DNA of 22,550 bases from Caryophanales bacterium UBA5455 (GCA_002427365.1 DIQT01000015.1:11686-34235); one strand, 5' to 3'. Positions 1 to 9,658 are shown, counted from the first letter of the stretch. Program-made: numbers and translations. The notes: a model not told the origin generated them from the sequence alone.

Positions 1-18
1 ATTTCCATTTTTTTCCAT
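1..18 (-). CDS. Start of a further minus-strand gene (partial, six codons)
   Basis: An ATG at 18-16 on the minus strand opens a frame reading M-E-K-N-G-N to the window edge. It lies two bases after the TAA of the beta-galactosidase, and an AAGAGGA Shine-Dalgarno inside the end of that gene sits about nine bases before the ATG. This is the usual arrangement of a co-transcribed downstream gene. Six codons cannot identify the product; a galactoside transporter would fit the context, but that is only inference. Confidence 0.4.
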
Positions 19-20
19 GA

Positions 21-2384
21 TTAAATTTCCTCTTCATCAGTATTAATTAAAAAGTTAAACGTATTTGTCCCATATTTAGGACTTTGTACACTAATCCAGG
101 CTTTCCCTGGTTTGTCCGTTAAAGTTTTGGCCAACACTAAATAACCACCCGCGATAAAATTCGTATTACTTGGTCCGATTAAAGCCAAGTTATCTGAGGT
201 AACGATGGTAAACGGGCTAAAGTTATATGTTGCACATGCACCGTATTCATCAAGAAGTTGTAAATCGATAATGGCCGTATCATATGAGCGATCAACGTGT
301 AAATGTGATTGGTAGCGATGACCAACGATACTAAATTTTGTTGAGGGGCCAATATTTTCGGTAATGATCGGGGCGTCATTCATATACCCAACAAAACTAT
401 AGGCGACTTTGCCAGTGCCCCAGTTAGCAATATGCTTACCCCATAAATCACTAAGGTCATTAAAGTTTAGTCCATATTTTTTAAGCATCCGTAAAACAAA
501 TAATTTTTGTTTAGTTGTTAGTTCACTTAAACCATGGAGACTAGCGTAATTAAGTGTGGCCTTGATTTTTTTTGCGTCACTTGGTTTAAAGAAACCATCG
601 CTGTTAAATGAATCAGTAATAAATTCATCAACAATAAAGGGTGGGTGTGGTAAATGAGGATATAAGTCCCGCCGGGGATAGAACGTATTAATATATTCAT
701 TGTTTTTATAAACTTTAATATATTCACAATTACTCATAACCCAAATTGCTGGTAAGCGGCCTTCAGGATGTTCACCAATATCCATACTCGATAAGACGTG
801 AAGATTAGGATAATCAGCAAGGTTAGAAATATACGCACTTGCCGCGAATTTTGGTTGGCGGAACATATCAAGGACGCCATGATAGCAAATATGGTCGCCA
901 CTACCAAAAGTTAAATGCGTTTGATAATCAGCGTAAACCCAGGCTGTCATCGAACCGATGCGGTCATTTGCAAACGCACTATCAATAACGGCAAGATGGC
1001 GTTTCGCTTGCTCAACGCGCCGTGATTCATGATCAAACGCCTTTGTAGGAAACATATGCCCATTATTTTCCGTTACGATGTAAGGTTTGTCTTGATCTAT
1101 TTTGGCCAAAACGGTGTTTGGATCGACTAACCCTTTTCCTTTACCAGCATAGGAAAAATCGTTATAAGCATAAACGTCTTCTAATAAATCACTACTAACA
1201 AAATTACGGACACCAGTTGTTTGCCGCGATGAATCAATCCGGTGGGCAATTTCATTAGCTTTCAAATATAAATCATGGTCATCACCTGATTCATTAATGC
1301 GAATGGAATTTAAAATGATGGATGGGTGGTTATAATGTGTAGTAATCATTCGTTCCACATTATCAAGAAATTGTCTCCGCCAAGCTTTTTCCATAGAAAT
1401 ATATTGCCAACCGGGAACTTCATTAATAACCATGAGCCCAAGCTCATCACAGCGGTTTAAGAAGTGACTCGACGGTGGGTAGTGTGAAGAACGGACAACG
1501 TTCACACCTAATTGATACTTCAATTTATCAGCATCATATTCTTGCAGTGATTTAGAAGCAGCATTACCAACAAAAGGAAAACTTTGATGACGATTTAAAC
1601 CGATAAGTTTGCGTTTAACGCCGTTTAAATAAAAGCCATCCTTTTTAAATTCCGCAGTTCGAAACCCAAATTTAACTTCAATTAAATCTTCGCCAGTTTG
1701 GGTTTTTAAGTGACCATGCAGTTCATATAAGTATGGTAATTCTGGTGACCATAAAACGGGGCGATCAATCGCAATTTTATTTGAATAAAATTCTTCGATT
1801 AACTCCCCTTTAGCGTAAAGTTTATATTCAATCGTAAAAGGGATTTGTTTGGGGTTAGAAATAACGGGTTGGATGTTAATTTTCCCATTTTGATCACCAT
1901 CGACAAGTAAATGCTGAATATAAACAACTGGCCGAATTAAAATTTTGACTTCGCGGTAGATGCCCCCATATGTTAGATAATCAATTTCGCCCCCAAAAGG
2001 TGGCACTAACTCATCTTCGCTTGCATCAACGACAACGATAAGCCGGTTATCACTTGCTTTGGCAACCGAAGTAAATTCAACCTCAATTGGCAAATAGCCT
2101 GAAATAAAGTGACCGAGATAAACGCCATTAACATAAATGTCAGCTTGGGCCATGACACCTTCAAAATACAAAAAGTAACGCATTTTTTCATCGAATTCAT
2201 CAATCGAAAAAATCTTTTCATATGTTGATTTAATTTGGAACCGCTCCTCTGAAAAATAATTTAAAGGTAATTCTACATTCGTGTGGGGTAAATCCACAAT
2301 TTTCGCGTTTTTGGGCAACGCATCTAAAAATGCTTCTTCGTAACGCGGGAGATAGCGCCAATTAAAGTTCAATGGTTGATTCAT
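21..2384 (-). CDS. Beta-galactosidase, glycoside hydrolase family 2
   Basis: Predicted retaining beta-galactosidase, probably cytoplasmic since no signal peptide is seen, releasing galactose from lactose-like beta-galactosides. The order fits GH2: an N-terminal sugar-binding sandwich (about 1-165), an Ig-like domain (165-245), a TIM barrel (about 245-530) and C-terminal beta domains. The barrel has the acid/base glutamate in RINES (about E365, after NHPSIIL) and the nucleophile in YIVTENNG (about E439); the segment NVVRSSHYPPS is also typical. 787 residues from the chosen start. A GTG at 2390 would lengthen it by two codons, but it lies inside the Shine-Dalgarno (AGAGGTGG), so the ATG at 2384 is preferred. 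It is divergent from the alpha-galactosidase and probably co-transcribed with the gene starting at 18. Exact substrate within GH2 is uncertain. Confidence 0.88.
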   Translation of the reverse strand: MNQPLNFNWRYLPRYEEAFLDALPKNAKIVDLPHTNVELPLNYFSEERFQIKSTYEKIFSIDEFDEKMRYFLYFEGVMAQADIYVNGVYLGHFISGYLPIEVEFTSVAKASDNRLIVVVDASEDELVPPFGGEIDYLTYGGIYREVKILIRPVVYIQHLLVDGDQNGKINIQPVISNPKQIPFTIEYKLYAKGELIEEFYSNKIAIDRPVLWSPELPYLYELHGHLKTQTGEDLIEVKFGFRTAEFKKDGFYLNGVKRKLIGLNRHQSFPFVGNAASKSLQEYDADKLKYQLGVNVVRSSHYPPSSHFLNRCDELGLMVINEVPGWQYISMEKAWRRQFLDNVERMITTHYNHPSIILNSIRINESGDDHDLYLKANEIAHRIDSSRQTTGVRNFVSSDLLEDVYAYNDFSYAGKGKGLVDPNTVLAKIDQDKPYIVTENNGHMFPTKAFDHESRRVEQAKRHLAVIDSAFANDRIGSMTAWVYADYQTHLTFGSGDHICYHGVLDMFRQPKFAASAYISNLADYPNLHVLSSMDIGEHPEGRLPAIWVMSNCEYIKVYKNNEYINTFYPRRDLYPHLPHPPFIVDEFITDSFNSDGFFKPSDAKKIKATLNYASLHGLSELTTKQKLFVLRMLKKYGLNFNDLSDLWGKHIANWGTGKVAYSFVGYMNDAPIITENIGPSTKFSIVGHRYQSHLHVDRSYDTAIIDLQLLDEYGACATYNFSPFTIVTSDNLALIGPSNTNFIAGGYLVLAKTLTDKPGKAWISVQSPKYGTNTFNFLINTDEEEI

Positions 2385-2459
2385 ATCCACCTCTACTTAT
2401 CGTAATTTATTTTACCATAATCGCGCCTAATTAGTTATAATAAGTTTGAGGTGTGTGAA
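2385..2459. promoter_or_regulatory. Divergent promoter region between the two galactosidase genes
   Basis: This 75-base AT-rich gap must drive both genes. For the plus strand a perfect TATAAT lies at 2436-2441 with a TTACCA (2412-2417) as weak -35 at 18 bases; GAGGTG at 2448-2453 is the ribosome binding site for the ATG at 2460. For the minus strand TAAAAT lies at 2414-2409, about 25 bases before the ATG, with no good -35. No cre-like or other clear operator was found here. Confidence 0.5.
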
Positions 2460-4802
2460 ATGATTAAAATAATAAATAATTACTTTATCTTATCTGGAGA
2501 AGATTTTTCTTATGTTATTAGTGTTGATAAATTTAATCACGTAGCGACAAGTTATATTGGCCATCGCTTACTTGATGGAGAAGAAGTTACAGCACTTAGT
2601 TACCGTGAAAGTTTTCCGCCAGGAAGTAGTGTCGTCTATGATGAAAGCGTTGACCCTGATTATAGTTATGATCAACGACCTTTAGAAGTAGCGACACTTG
2701 GAAAAGGGGATTACCGTGAACCTTCTATTATTTTACGAAAGAATAACGAAGAACTTTTTGATTTTAAATATGTCGACTATCAATTAAAAGAAAAACTATC
2801 AATGGAAGTTAAACTCCCTACCCCGCATGATGTGAACGATGTTTTAATTTTGCGTTTACGTGATGAACGAAATAAAGTAAGTCTTTACTTACAATATGGG
2901 GTAACGGAAACAGCGATTGTTCGAAATGTTAAGCTTGTTAATGAAAGTGAGGATGACCTTACAGTTATTAAATTATTAAGTTTAAATCTTGATATTCCTA
3001 ACCAGAATTATACATTATATGCGCCATATGGAAGTTGGGCGAGCGAGTTTAATATTGCCGCAAAACCATTAACACCAGGCATTTACGTTCATGAAGCGAA
3101 AACAGGCTCCTCAAGCGCAAAACATAATCCGTTTACATTATTATTGAAAAACGGATTATCCTCCACAAGTGGCCCTTCATTTGGTTTTAATTTTATTTAT
3201 AGCGGCTCACATTATACTGCTTATGAATTATCAACCTTTGATAATATTCGTATTCAAATTGGACTTAACCCAAGCGATTTTCATCCAGTAATTAAACCGA
3301 ATGAACAAATTGAGACGCCTTTTGCTGTACTTACATATAGTAACAACGGTCAAAACGGCGTTTCCCAAAATCTCCATCAATTTACTACCGACCACATTTT
3401 ACGGCCCGAACACGCAAAAGCCATGCGCCCGATTGTCGTTAATAACTGGGAAGCGACATATTTTAAATTTAATGAAAAGAAACTTCATCAAATTATTGAT
3501 AATGCCTCGGACCTTGGGATTGAATTATTTGTTTTAGATGATGGCTGGTTTGGTCGGCGAAACGATGATACCGGCGGACTTGGTGACTGGACACTTAATC
3601 CTAAAAAGCTACCGAAAGGGCTTGGGGCATTAAGTGATTACGCTGGCAAAAAGGGCCTCAAATTCGGTTTATGGTTTGAACCAGAAATGATTAGCTATGA
3701 TTCTAAACTTTATGAAAATCATCCTGAATGGATGTTACATGTTGAAGGCGTAAAACCCTCAAGCGGCCGCCATCAATATATATTAGATTTGAGTTTAACC
3801 GAAGTCCAAGACTATTTAATAAAATCATTAAGCGATGTCCTTGCAAGTGCACCGATTAACTATGTAAAATGGGACTTTAACCGTGTCTTTAGTGATGTTG
3901 GTTCGATAAAAACCCCAACAAATCGCCTCTTATATGATTATTATTTGGGACTTTACCGTGTGTTAGATGAAATTACAAAAGCCTTCCCCGCTATTTTATA
4001 TGAAAACTGTGCTAGTGGTGGAGGACGCTTTGATTTAGGGATGCTTTCCTATTTTGATCAAACGTGGACAAGCGATAATAGTGATGCGGTGGCTCGACTT
4101 ATTATTCAAAGTGGCGCTGCCTTAGCGTATCCGCTTGTTACAATTTCTAATCACGTTAGTGCCGTTCCTTCACATCAAATGTTACGAACAACCCCACTTC
4201 ATACCCGTTTTAATGTCGCAGCGTTTGGCGTGCTTGGTTATGAACTTGATTTAGATGATTTTAATCCTTTAGAAAAGAAATGGAGCAAGGCGCACATTGA
4301 ATATTATAAAAAGCACCGCGAATTGCTTCAATTTGGTAAGTTTTATCAATTAGCGAACCCTTCAACCGCTGACCATTATTTATGGTGTGTTGTTAGTGAA
4401 AATCAAGATGAAGCGTTAGTTGGTTATTACCAAGTAATTAATTCATTAATTAAAGGTCAAGACCGGATTAAAACGGTTGGTTTAATTGATGATGCCCTCT
4501 ATGAAGTCGAAGTGTTACGCCAAGACCACGAAATTAAAATGTTTGGCGGGTTAGTAAAAATGGTGTTACCACCTGGTATCGAAGCAGATGGTAAAATCGT
4601 CACCGCCCTTAATAAACGCCAATCTGTTGAAAGTCTGATGAAAATTGGTAGTAATGAAAAATATTTAGTAAGCGGAAAAGCACTTAATGATGGAGCTCTT
4701 TTACTTAATCCGCAGTGGCGCGGCACGGGCATTAATCAAACAACCCGTATTTTAGGTGACTTTGGCTCAACGTTAATTTATATTCATCGTCATGACGCTT
4801 AA
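2460..4802 (+). CDS. Alpha-galactosidase, glycoside hydrolase family 36
   Basis: Predicted cytoplasmic retaining alpha-galactosidase acting on melibiose, raffinose-type oligosaccharides or similar alpha-galactosides. 780 residues, a usual GH36 length: a large N-terminal beta-sandwich (about 1-320), a TIM barrel (about 325-650) and a C-terminal beta domain. Visible motifs are FVLDDGWFG near 360, GLWFEPEMIS near 405, the nucleophile in VKWDFNR (about D472), ENCASGGGRFD near 517 and the acid/base in WTSDNSDAV (about D539). The longest frame opens at GTG 2451, but that GTG is part of the GAGGTG Shine-Dalgarno; ATG 2460 sits six bases after it and is the better start. Divergent from the beta-galactosidase and followed 64 bases later by galT, which has its own promoter signal; no terminator is seen between them, so read-through is possible. 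Confidence 0.93.
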   Translation: MIKIINNYFILSGEDFSYVISVDKFNHVATSYIGHRLLDGEEVTALSYRESFPPGSSVVYDESVDPDYSYDQRPLEVATLGKGDYREPSIILRKNNEELFDFKYVDYQLKEKLSMEVKLPTPHDVNDVLILRLRDERNKVSLYLQYGVTETAIVRNVKLVNESEDDLTVIKLLSLNLDIPNQNYTLYAPYGSWASEFNIAAKPLTPGIYVHEAKTGSSSAKHNPFTLLLKNGLSSTSGPSFGFNFIYSGSHYTAYELSTFDNIRIQIGLNPSDFHPVIKPNEQIETPFAVLTYSNNGQNGVSQNLHQFTTDHILRPEHAKAMRPIVVNNWEATYFKFNEKKLHQIIDNASDLGIELFVLDDGWFGRRNDDTGGLGDWTLNPKKLPKGLGALSDYAGKKGLKFGLWFEPEMISYDSKLYENHPEWMLHVEGVKPSSGRHQYILDLSLTEVQDYLIKSLSDVLASAPINYVKWDFNRVFSDVGSIKTPTNRLLYDYYLGLYRVLDEITKAFPAILYENCASGGGRFDLGMLSYFDQTWTSDNSDAVARLIIQSGAALAYPLVTISNHVSAVPSHQMLRTTPLHTRFNVAAFGVLGYELDLDDFNPLEKKWSKAHIEYYKKHRELLQFGKFYQLANPSTADHYLWCVVSENQDEALVGYYQVINSLIKGQDRIKTVGLIDDALYEVEVLRQDHEIKMFGGLVKMVLPPGIEADGKIVTALNKRQSVESLMKIGSNEKYLVSGKALNDGALLLNPQWRGTGINQTTRILGDFGSTLIYIHRHDA

Positions 4803-4832
4803 CGGGAATGGAAAATAATTCAACGCCTAATA

Positions 4833-4841
4833 TGGTATAAT
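4833..4841 (+). promoter_or_regulatory. Extended -10 promoter before galT
   Basis: TGG followed by TATAAT (hexamer at 4836-4841) forms an extended -10 element in the gap between the alpha-galactosidase and galT. No convincing -35 lies 17 bases upstream, which extended -10 promoters tolerate. The expected transcript start near 4848 precedes the GAGGAA ribosome binding site and the ATG at 4867. Confidence 0.5.
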
Positions 4842-4866
4842 ATAAATATTTTATGAGGAAAAGAAC

Positions 4867-6372
4867 ATGCTAAATGAAACAATTGAAAAATTATTAGTGT
4901 ATGCGAATGCTCATCTAGGTTTAGATGAAGAGGATATTACGTATACCCGTAATGTTATTTTGGAGTTATGTCATGCGGACCGACCATTTTTAGGCGAAAT
5001 GAACATTTCTGAACTGCGCGGGCTTAAAGTACCGGACCAATTAATTTTAGAATTACGGACAAAACTTATTTCTGAAAATATTAAAAGCGAAGCCGAAGTT
5101 GATAATTTTATTATTCGCCTAATGGGAATTTTAACCCCGAAGCCAAGTGAAGTGTCAGCGAAGTTTCGCCAATTATATAAAGCAAATCGGAGCAAAGCCA
5201 CAGATTATTTATATGACTTACAAGTAAAAAATAATTATATTCAAAAAACCGCTGTTGAACAAAATATTCACTGGGTAAGTAAATTTGATAAAAACAATAT
5301 TGAAATTACGATTAACTTATCAAAACCAGAAAAAGATAATAAGGATATTGCAAAATTAAAAGAAATACCGGTTGGGGAAAAATATCCCGCTTGTTTATTA
5401 TGTAAAGAAAACGTTGGCTATGCGGGAAATAGCAATCATCCAGCGCGGGGAAATCTAAGAATTATTCCTTTAAAACTCGACCAAGAACAATGGTTTTTAC
5501 AATATTCACCATATGTCTATTATGATCGGCACTGTATTGTTTTTGAATCAGTCCATGAACCAATGACAATTTCCCATAGAACGGTTGGTAAGCTGTTAGC
5601 GTTCGTTGACCAATTCCCACATTTCTTTATTGGCTCAAATAGTGATTTACCAATTGTGGGTGGTTCAATTCTTGATCATGAACACTTTCAAGGTGGACAA
5701 TATGAATTTCCTTTAATGAAAGCAAAAGATTTGTATACAGTTCGTTCGCGTAACCCACTTGTTAAGGTTTCCGTTCTTGATTGGTATAACTCAACATTCC
5801 ATTTAGTTTCCGCGAATAAAGGCGCTTTATTAGACGCGGCAATGAAAATTGTCGAGGGCTGGAAAGGTTATGAAAATAAGGAATTAGATATTATTCCTAA
5901 AACTGGTGAAGTTATGCATAGCACTGTCACCCCCATTGTCCGGAAAGTGGGCCGTTATTATCATATGTATATTATTCTCCGCAATAATCGGACAAACGAA
6001 CAATATCCTGATGGAATTTTCCACGCACATCCTAAACATCATGCGATTAAAAAAGAAGGCATTGGCTTAATTGAAGCAATGGGACGCTTTATTTTACCAG
6101 CGCGGTTAAAACGCCAACTTCATATTATTCAAGCGTTATATGATAATAAATTAGATCGAGCAAAACTTCTTGAAGAACAAACGGATTTGGCAATCTTCAC
6201 GGATTTATATGAAACGCTTGACCGCTTACCAGACGGCGCCAATTACGATCACGCCATTACGGAATATGTTAATATAACGTGTCGCGAAATTTTAGAAGCA
6301 ACCGGTGTTTTTAAAACCGACGAAATGGGTAAGGCAGCCTTTAAACAATTTGCCGAAAGTTTAAAATTATAA
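4867..6372 (+). CDS. galT: Galactose-1-phosphate uridylyltransferase, Firmicutes type
   Basis: Leloir enzyme exchanging UMP between UDP-glucose and galactose-1-phosphate. 501 residues, the length of the long Firmicutes class rather than the roughly 350-residue E. coli class. The diagnostic histidine motif is SILDHEHFQGG (about 267-277) with the nucleophilic-site pattern H-x-H-x-Q; other conserved-looking stretches are NHPARGNLRIIP (190-201) and CLLCKENVGYAG (176-187). The start is the ATG after GAGGAA. It is the first gene of a likely operon with galK (14-base gap), the two TPR genes and the DtxR-type regulator. galE, needed to recycle UDP-galactose to UDP-glucose, is not in the window. Confidence 0.95.
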   Translation: MLNETIEKLLVYANAHLGLDEEDITYTRNVILELCHADRPFLGEMNISELRGLKVPDQLILELRTKLISENIKSEAEVDNFIIRLMGILTPKPSEVSAKFRQLYKANRSKATDYLYDLQVKNNYIQKTAVEQNIHWVSKFDKNNIEITINLSKPEKDNKDIAKLKEIPVGEKYPACLLCKENVGYAGNSNHPARGNLRIIPLKLDQEQWFLQYSPYVYYDRHCIVFESVHEPMTISHRTVGKLLAFVDQFPHFFIGSNSDLPIVGGSILDHEHFQGGQYEFPLMKAKDLYTVRSRNPLVKVSVLDWYNSTFHLVSANKGALLDAAMKIVEGWKGYENKELDIIPKTGEVMHSTVTPIVRKVGRYYHMYIILRNNRTNEQYPDGIFHAHPKHHAIKKEGIGLIEAMGRFILPARLKRQLHIIQALYDNKLDRAKLLEEQTDLAIFTDLYETLDRLPDGANYDHAITEYVNITCREILEATGVFKTDEMGKAAFKQFAESLKL

Positions 6373-6386
6373 AGGATTAAAAGATT

Positions 6387-7577
6387 ATGCAATCAGAACG
6401 GATAAAAAAAATCAATGAGGGTTTTAGTGAGGTTTTTCGGTTAGAACCGACTCACTTATTTTCTTCCCCAGGAAGAATGGAAATTATTGGTAATCATACC
6501 GACCATAATCATGGCTATGCGCTCGCAGCGGCGATTGACCTTGATATTCTTTCCGCTGTTTCGCCAAACGATGAGTTTGTCATTCGGGCGATGACCGAAG
6601 GGTTTGACTATGTTATTGAAATTGATTTAAATGATTTAATTTATCGGCCCGAAGAAATTGGTACATCCGCTTCGTTAATTCGCGGGGTTGCGTATCGCTT
6701 AGTTAGTAAAGGGTATAAAATTGGTGGCGTAAATTTATATATGAATTCAATTATTCCGCGTGGCGCTGGTGTTTCTAGTAGTGCCGCGTATGAATTACTC
6801 TTCGCTAAGGTTTTAAGTGTTATATATAACGATGATAAAATTGACCAATATACGCTCGCGGAAGCGGGACAATATGCGGAAGTTAATTATTTTGGAAAAG
6901 GGAGTGGCCTCCTTGATCAAATCGCGGTTAGTTATGGCGCGGTTAGTTTAATTGACTTTAATGATCCAAGTAAGCCAAAAGTTGAAACACTTGATTTTAG
7001 TTTAGAACATTTTGATATTATTTTAATTAATACCGGTGGATCACATGGTAAATTAAGTGATCTCTACACACAAATTCCCGCCGATATGAAAGAAGTTGCG
7101 CGGTATTTTAATAAAGAATATTTACGGGATGTTCCTTATCAAACATTTTTAAAAGTCCAACCTCAAATTTATCGGGAACTTGGTGGTCGCCCATTATTAC
7201 GGGCCCAACACTTTTTTGATGAAAATGAACGGGTCATTAAAGCGACGGCCGCCATTAAAGGCAATAGTGAAAAAGATTTTGTCCAGCTTATTGCAAATTC
7301 GGGCTTATCAAGCTTTAATTTATTACAAAACTATACTTTTCCTGATGATAAAGAAGAACGTCTATATTTTGCGTATAATTGGGCCAGAAGTAATTTCCGC
7401 CGGGGAGCGTACCGCGTTCATGGTGGGGGCTTTGCTGGGACGATGTTAGCGATTGTACCTAAACCTGTTAGTAACCTGTTTATCAAAGAAGGCGAAGCAT
7501 ATTTTGGTAAACGCAACTTATTTAAAGTTAACATTCGCCATGAAGGGACTTGTTTAATAAAAGATGGAAAATATTAA
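6387..7577 (+). CDS. galK: Galactokinase, GHMP kinase family
   Basis: Phosphorylates alpha-D-galactose at C1 with ATP, the first Leloir step, supplying GalT. 396 residues, normal for the family. The N-terminal galactokinase signature is SSPGRMEIIGNHTDHNHG (about 26-43), the phosphate-binding GHMP loop is IIPRGAGVSSSAA (122-134), the catalytic-base region is GSGLLDQIAVSYGA with D177, and the C-terminal GHMP motif is HGGGFAGT. The signature has N where most galactokinases have E (GEHTDYN). A GGNHTDH-type branch exists in Firmicutes, so I still call it galactokinase; a related sugar 1-kinase is the alternative. AAGGA lies ten bases before the ATG. Its last 14 bases overlap the next gene. Confidence 0.9.
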   Translation: MQSERIKKINEGFSEVFRLEPTHLFSSPGRMEIIGNHTDHNHGYALAAAIDLDILSAVSPNDEFVIRAMTEGFDYVIEIDLNDLIYRPEEIGTSASLIRGVAYRLVSKGYKIGGVNLYMNSIIPRGAGVSSSAAYELLFAKVLSVIYNDDKIDQYTLAEAGQYAEVNYFGKGSGLLDQIAVSYGAVSLIDFNDPSKPKVETLDFSLEHFDIILINTGGSHGKLSDLYTQIPADMKEVARYFNKEYLRDVPYQTFLKVQPQIYRELGGRPLLRAQHFFDENERVIKATAAIKGNSEKDFVQLIANSGLSSFNLLQNYTFPDDKEERLYFAYNWARSNFRRGAYRVHGGGFAGTMLAIVPKPVSNLFIKEGEAYFGKRNLFKVNIRHEGTCLIKDGKY

Positions 7578-8601
7578 TAAAAAAATTGAACAAATAACAA
7601 GCGAACTAACTGGCGATTTGACAATTGACCGGGCGTTTTTAAAGCGGGAAATCGATTTAGCGCTCGCGGACAAAGAAGTTGAACGGTATTATCTAAGCTT
7701 TTTAACAACAATGTATTATTATTTTTCTGATGTTGATAACATTGACCAATTTAAAAGTGTTGTCGCTAGTGATCCGCACGTGGCGGATTCATTATGTATT
7801 ATGCTTAAATATTTACGAGAAGAAAATGAGTATGATCGGGCTATTTATTTAGGCACGATTGGTGCTGAAACATTTGAATTAGGAATGCGGAAGCAAGAAT
7901 TATATCCCGAGCTGTTAGGAACGGACTATCGTAATTTTGATAATCGAATTGAAGAAGTTTTATATTTTACGCAAAACGAAAATAATCATCAACTTGTCGT
8001 TCCAGAAACTAATTACGCGCGGTTTTATAATGAACTCGCGGGAATCTTAAACTTAAATGGTGATGCGCAAAAAGCTGATCACTACGCTAACCTTGCTTTA
8101 AAATGGAATCCCTTTAGTGCTGATGCCTATTTTAATTTAAGTAAAGCATTACTTACACTAGGTGATTATGATAACGCCTTAAAAGCGGCGATAAACATGC
8201 TTAACTATGCGTATAAGAAAAACCGGATGGCGGATGCTTATGAACAAATCGCCCATATTTATACTGCGTTAGGTAATTATAAAGGCGCAATTGCCGCGGA
8301 AGCATATGCGGTCCTAAATGAAGAAACACCAGAACGCGTTAGTGACCTAGAGGCTTTAATAGAAATTATGACATTAAAAGCTGTCCCGACATCTGAACAA
8401 TTAATGGAGTACTTAATTAGTGAAGGAATTCGTACAAGCCCGAGTAAAGATATTTTTTCCGCCGCATATTTACTTGGTAAACGTTCACTTGAAAAGAAAA
8501 ATGATGAACTCGCCTTAAAATATTTCACTATCGCTTATGATTTAATTCCATTAGAAGAAATTAAAAAAATAATTGAAGAAATTATGTCGCGTAATAATTA
8601 A
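7564..8601 (+). CDS. Tetratricopeptide-repeat protein, function unknown
   Basis: A soluble, acidic 345-residue protein without signal peptide or membrane segment. At least three TPR-like helical hairpins are visible: about 152-184 (ending in ALKWNPFSADAYF), 186-219 (ALLTLGDYDNALKAA) and 223-256 (IYTALGNYKGAIAAEAYAV), with a further possible repeat near 305-335. TPR proteins are scaffolds for protein-protein contacts; nothing reveals the partner. The start overlaps the end of galK by 14 bases and lacks a well-placed Shine-Dalgarno, which suggests translation by coupling to galK. The next gene is also TPR-like and shares the A-x-x-WNP-x-S turn, so the two may be ancient paralogs. No enzyme motif is seen. 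Confidence 0.75.
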   Translation: MENINKKIEQITSELTGDLTIDRAFLKREIDLALADKEVERYYLSFLTTMYYYFSDVDNIDQFKSVVASDPHVADSLCIMLKYLREENEYDRAIYLGTIGAETFELGMRKQELYPELLGTDYRNFDNRIEEVLYFTQNENNHQLVVPETNYARFYNELAGILNLNGDAQKADHYANLALKWNPFSADAYFNLSKALLTLGDYDNALKAAINMLNYAYKKNRMADAYEQIAHIYTALGNYKGAIAAEAYAVLNEETPERVSDLEALIEIMTLKAVPTSEQLMEYLISEGIRTSPSKDIFSAAYLLGKRSLEKKNDELALKYFTIAYDLIPLEEIKKIIEEIMSRNN

Positions 8602-8617
8602 CGGAAAGGAGTGGCAA

Positions 8618-9658
8618 ATGGACAAAAAAGAACAAGTAATCAATCAAATTGAAGAAAGTAAAACCGGCAATCGCTCGCGGGATCGGCTAAATTTAATTCG
8701 CAAACGCGAAGCATACCGCTACCGGAACGAACCATTTTCGGAAGCTATTTTACTTTACTTAAACAATGAACTTGATTCATTGCTACCCGCTAACTTATAT
8801 CAATTTACCAAAGATATGCTTAGTGAACGGATGTTATGGATTGAATTTTTAATTGACCGGGCCAGTGAAGTTGTCGAGGGCTACGATTTAAACCGTGCCC
8901 ACAAATTAATTAAACTCGCAATTAATGAACTTGAAAAGGATGGCGATGCGGATGATATTACGACCCCCGTTTTTTCCGTTAATACGTTTTATGAAGAAGA
9001 ACTAATTCGTAATGTCCTTAACATTCCAACAAAATATGAAATTATTGAAGGCCCCCATAGTGAAGCATATTTTGTTTTAGCAACAATTTCCTTTATGCGA
9101 GGAGCAGAAGACGAAGGAATTACTGCTTTAACAACCGCCAACCACTGGAACCCCGTTTCCTTACCCGTTTTGTTATATATTGGTAATTATTTTAAAATGC
9201 GGAAAGTGCTTGATAAATTAGAAATGGTTAGTATGCTTGCGGGCCAAATTGCCATCGACCCGGATCATATTGGGGAAGCACTTCGCTTAATTGGTTATTC
9301 ATATTATTTACGCGGCCGTCATAAACAAGCGTATTGCTGCTATCATGAAAGTCTAAGATATGGCACGCAACTTGATGGAGAAACAGTTAATGATGAAATG
9401 AACGCCATCCTATTAGCGCTTGGTGAAAAAGAACCACGGATTTTAACAAAACGCGAAATTAACGAACTCTTTCTTGGTGAAAAATTTTATCCAGGACCGT
9501 CCCAAATGGCGTTTGCGACATTAAAAAAGATTATTCGTAAAACATTTGAAGATGGTGATTATTTACAAACGATTGAATATGCAGAAATTCATTTAAAAAC
9601 CAAACGCGATCTTGAAGTTGAAAAACTTCTCCGACTAGCGAAGGAGCATTTAGCGTAA
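8618..9658 (+). CDS. Second TPR-like helical-repeat protein, function unknown
   Basis: 346 residues, soluble and highly charged, with a basic N-terminal part (about 15-37, rich in R and K) followed by helical repeats. The clearest repeat pair is about 148-200 (AYFVLATISFMRGAEDEGI then ANHWNPVSLPVLLYIGNYF) and about 218-250 (LIGYSYYLRGRHKQAYCCY). The WNPVS turn matches WNPFS in the preceding gene, hinting at duplication. The longest frame begins at a TTG (8573) inside the previous gene, but ATG 8618 has AAAGGAGTGG immediately upstream and is chosen. It lies 16 bases after the first TPR gene and its TAA overlaps the ATG of the regulator (TAATG), so the three are almost certainly co-transcribed. 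Function not recognised. Confidence 0.72.
   Translation: MDKKEQVINQIEESKTGNRSRDRLNLIRKREAYRYRNEPFSEAILLYLNNELDSLLPANLYQFTKDMLSERMLWIEFLIDRASEVVEGYDLNRAHKLIKLAINELEKDGDADDITTPVFSVNTFYEEELIRNVLNIPTKYEIIEGPHSEAYFVLATISFMRGAEDEGITALTTANHWNPVSLPVLLYIGNYFKMRKVLDKLEMVSMLAGQIAIDPDHIGEALRLIGYSYYLRGRHKQAYCCYHESLRYGTQLDGETVNDEMNAILLALGEKEPRILTKREINELFLGEKFYPGPSQMAFATLKKIIRKTFEDGDYLQTIEYAEIHLKTKRDLEVEKLLRLAKEHLA

Noticed and set aside
4803..4866. Riboswitch or cre site before galT
   Set aside because: Only 64 bases, without a cre-like match or a stable structure; just an extended -10 and a ribosome binding site are visible.
8573..8617. TTG-started N-terminal extension of the second TPR protein
   Set aside because: It overlaps the preceding gene and lacks a ribosome binding site, while ATG 8618 has AAAGGAG right before it.
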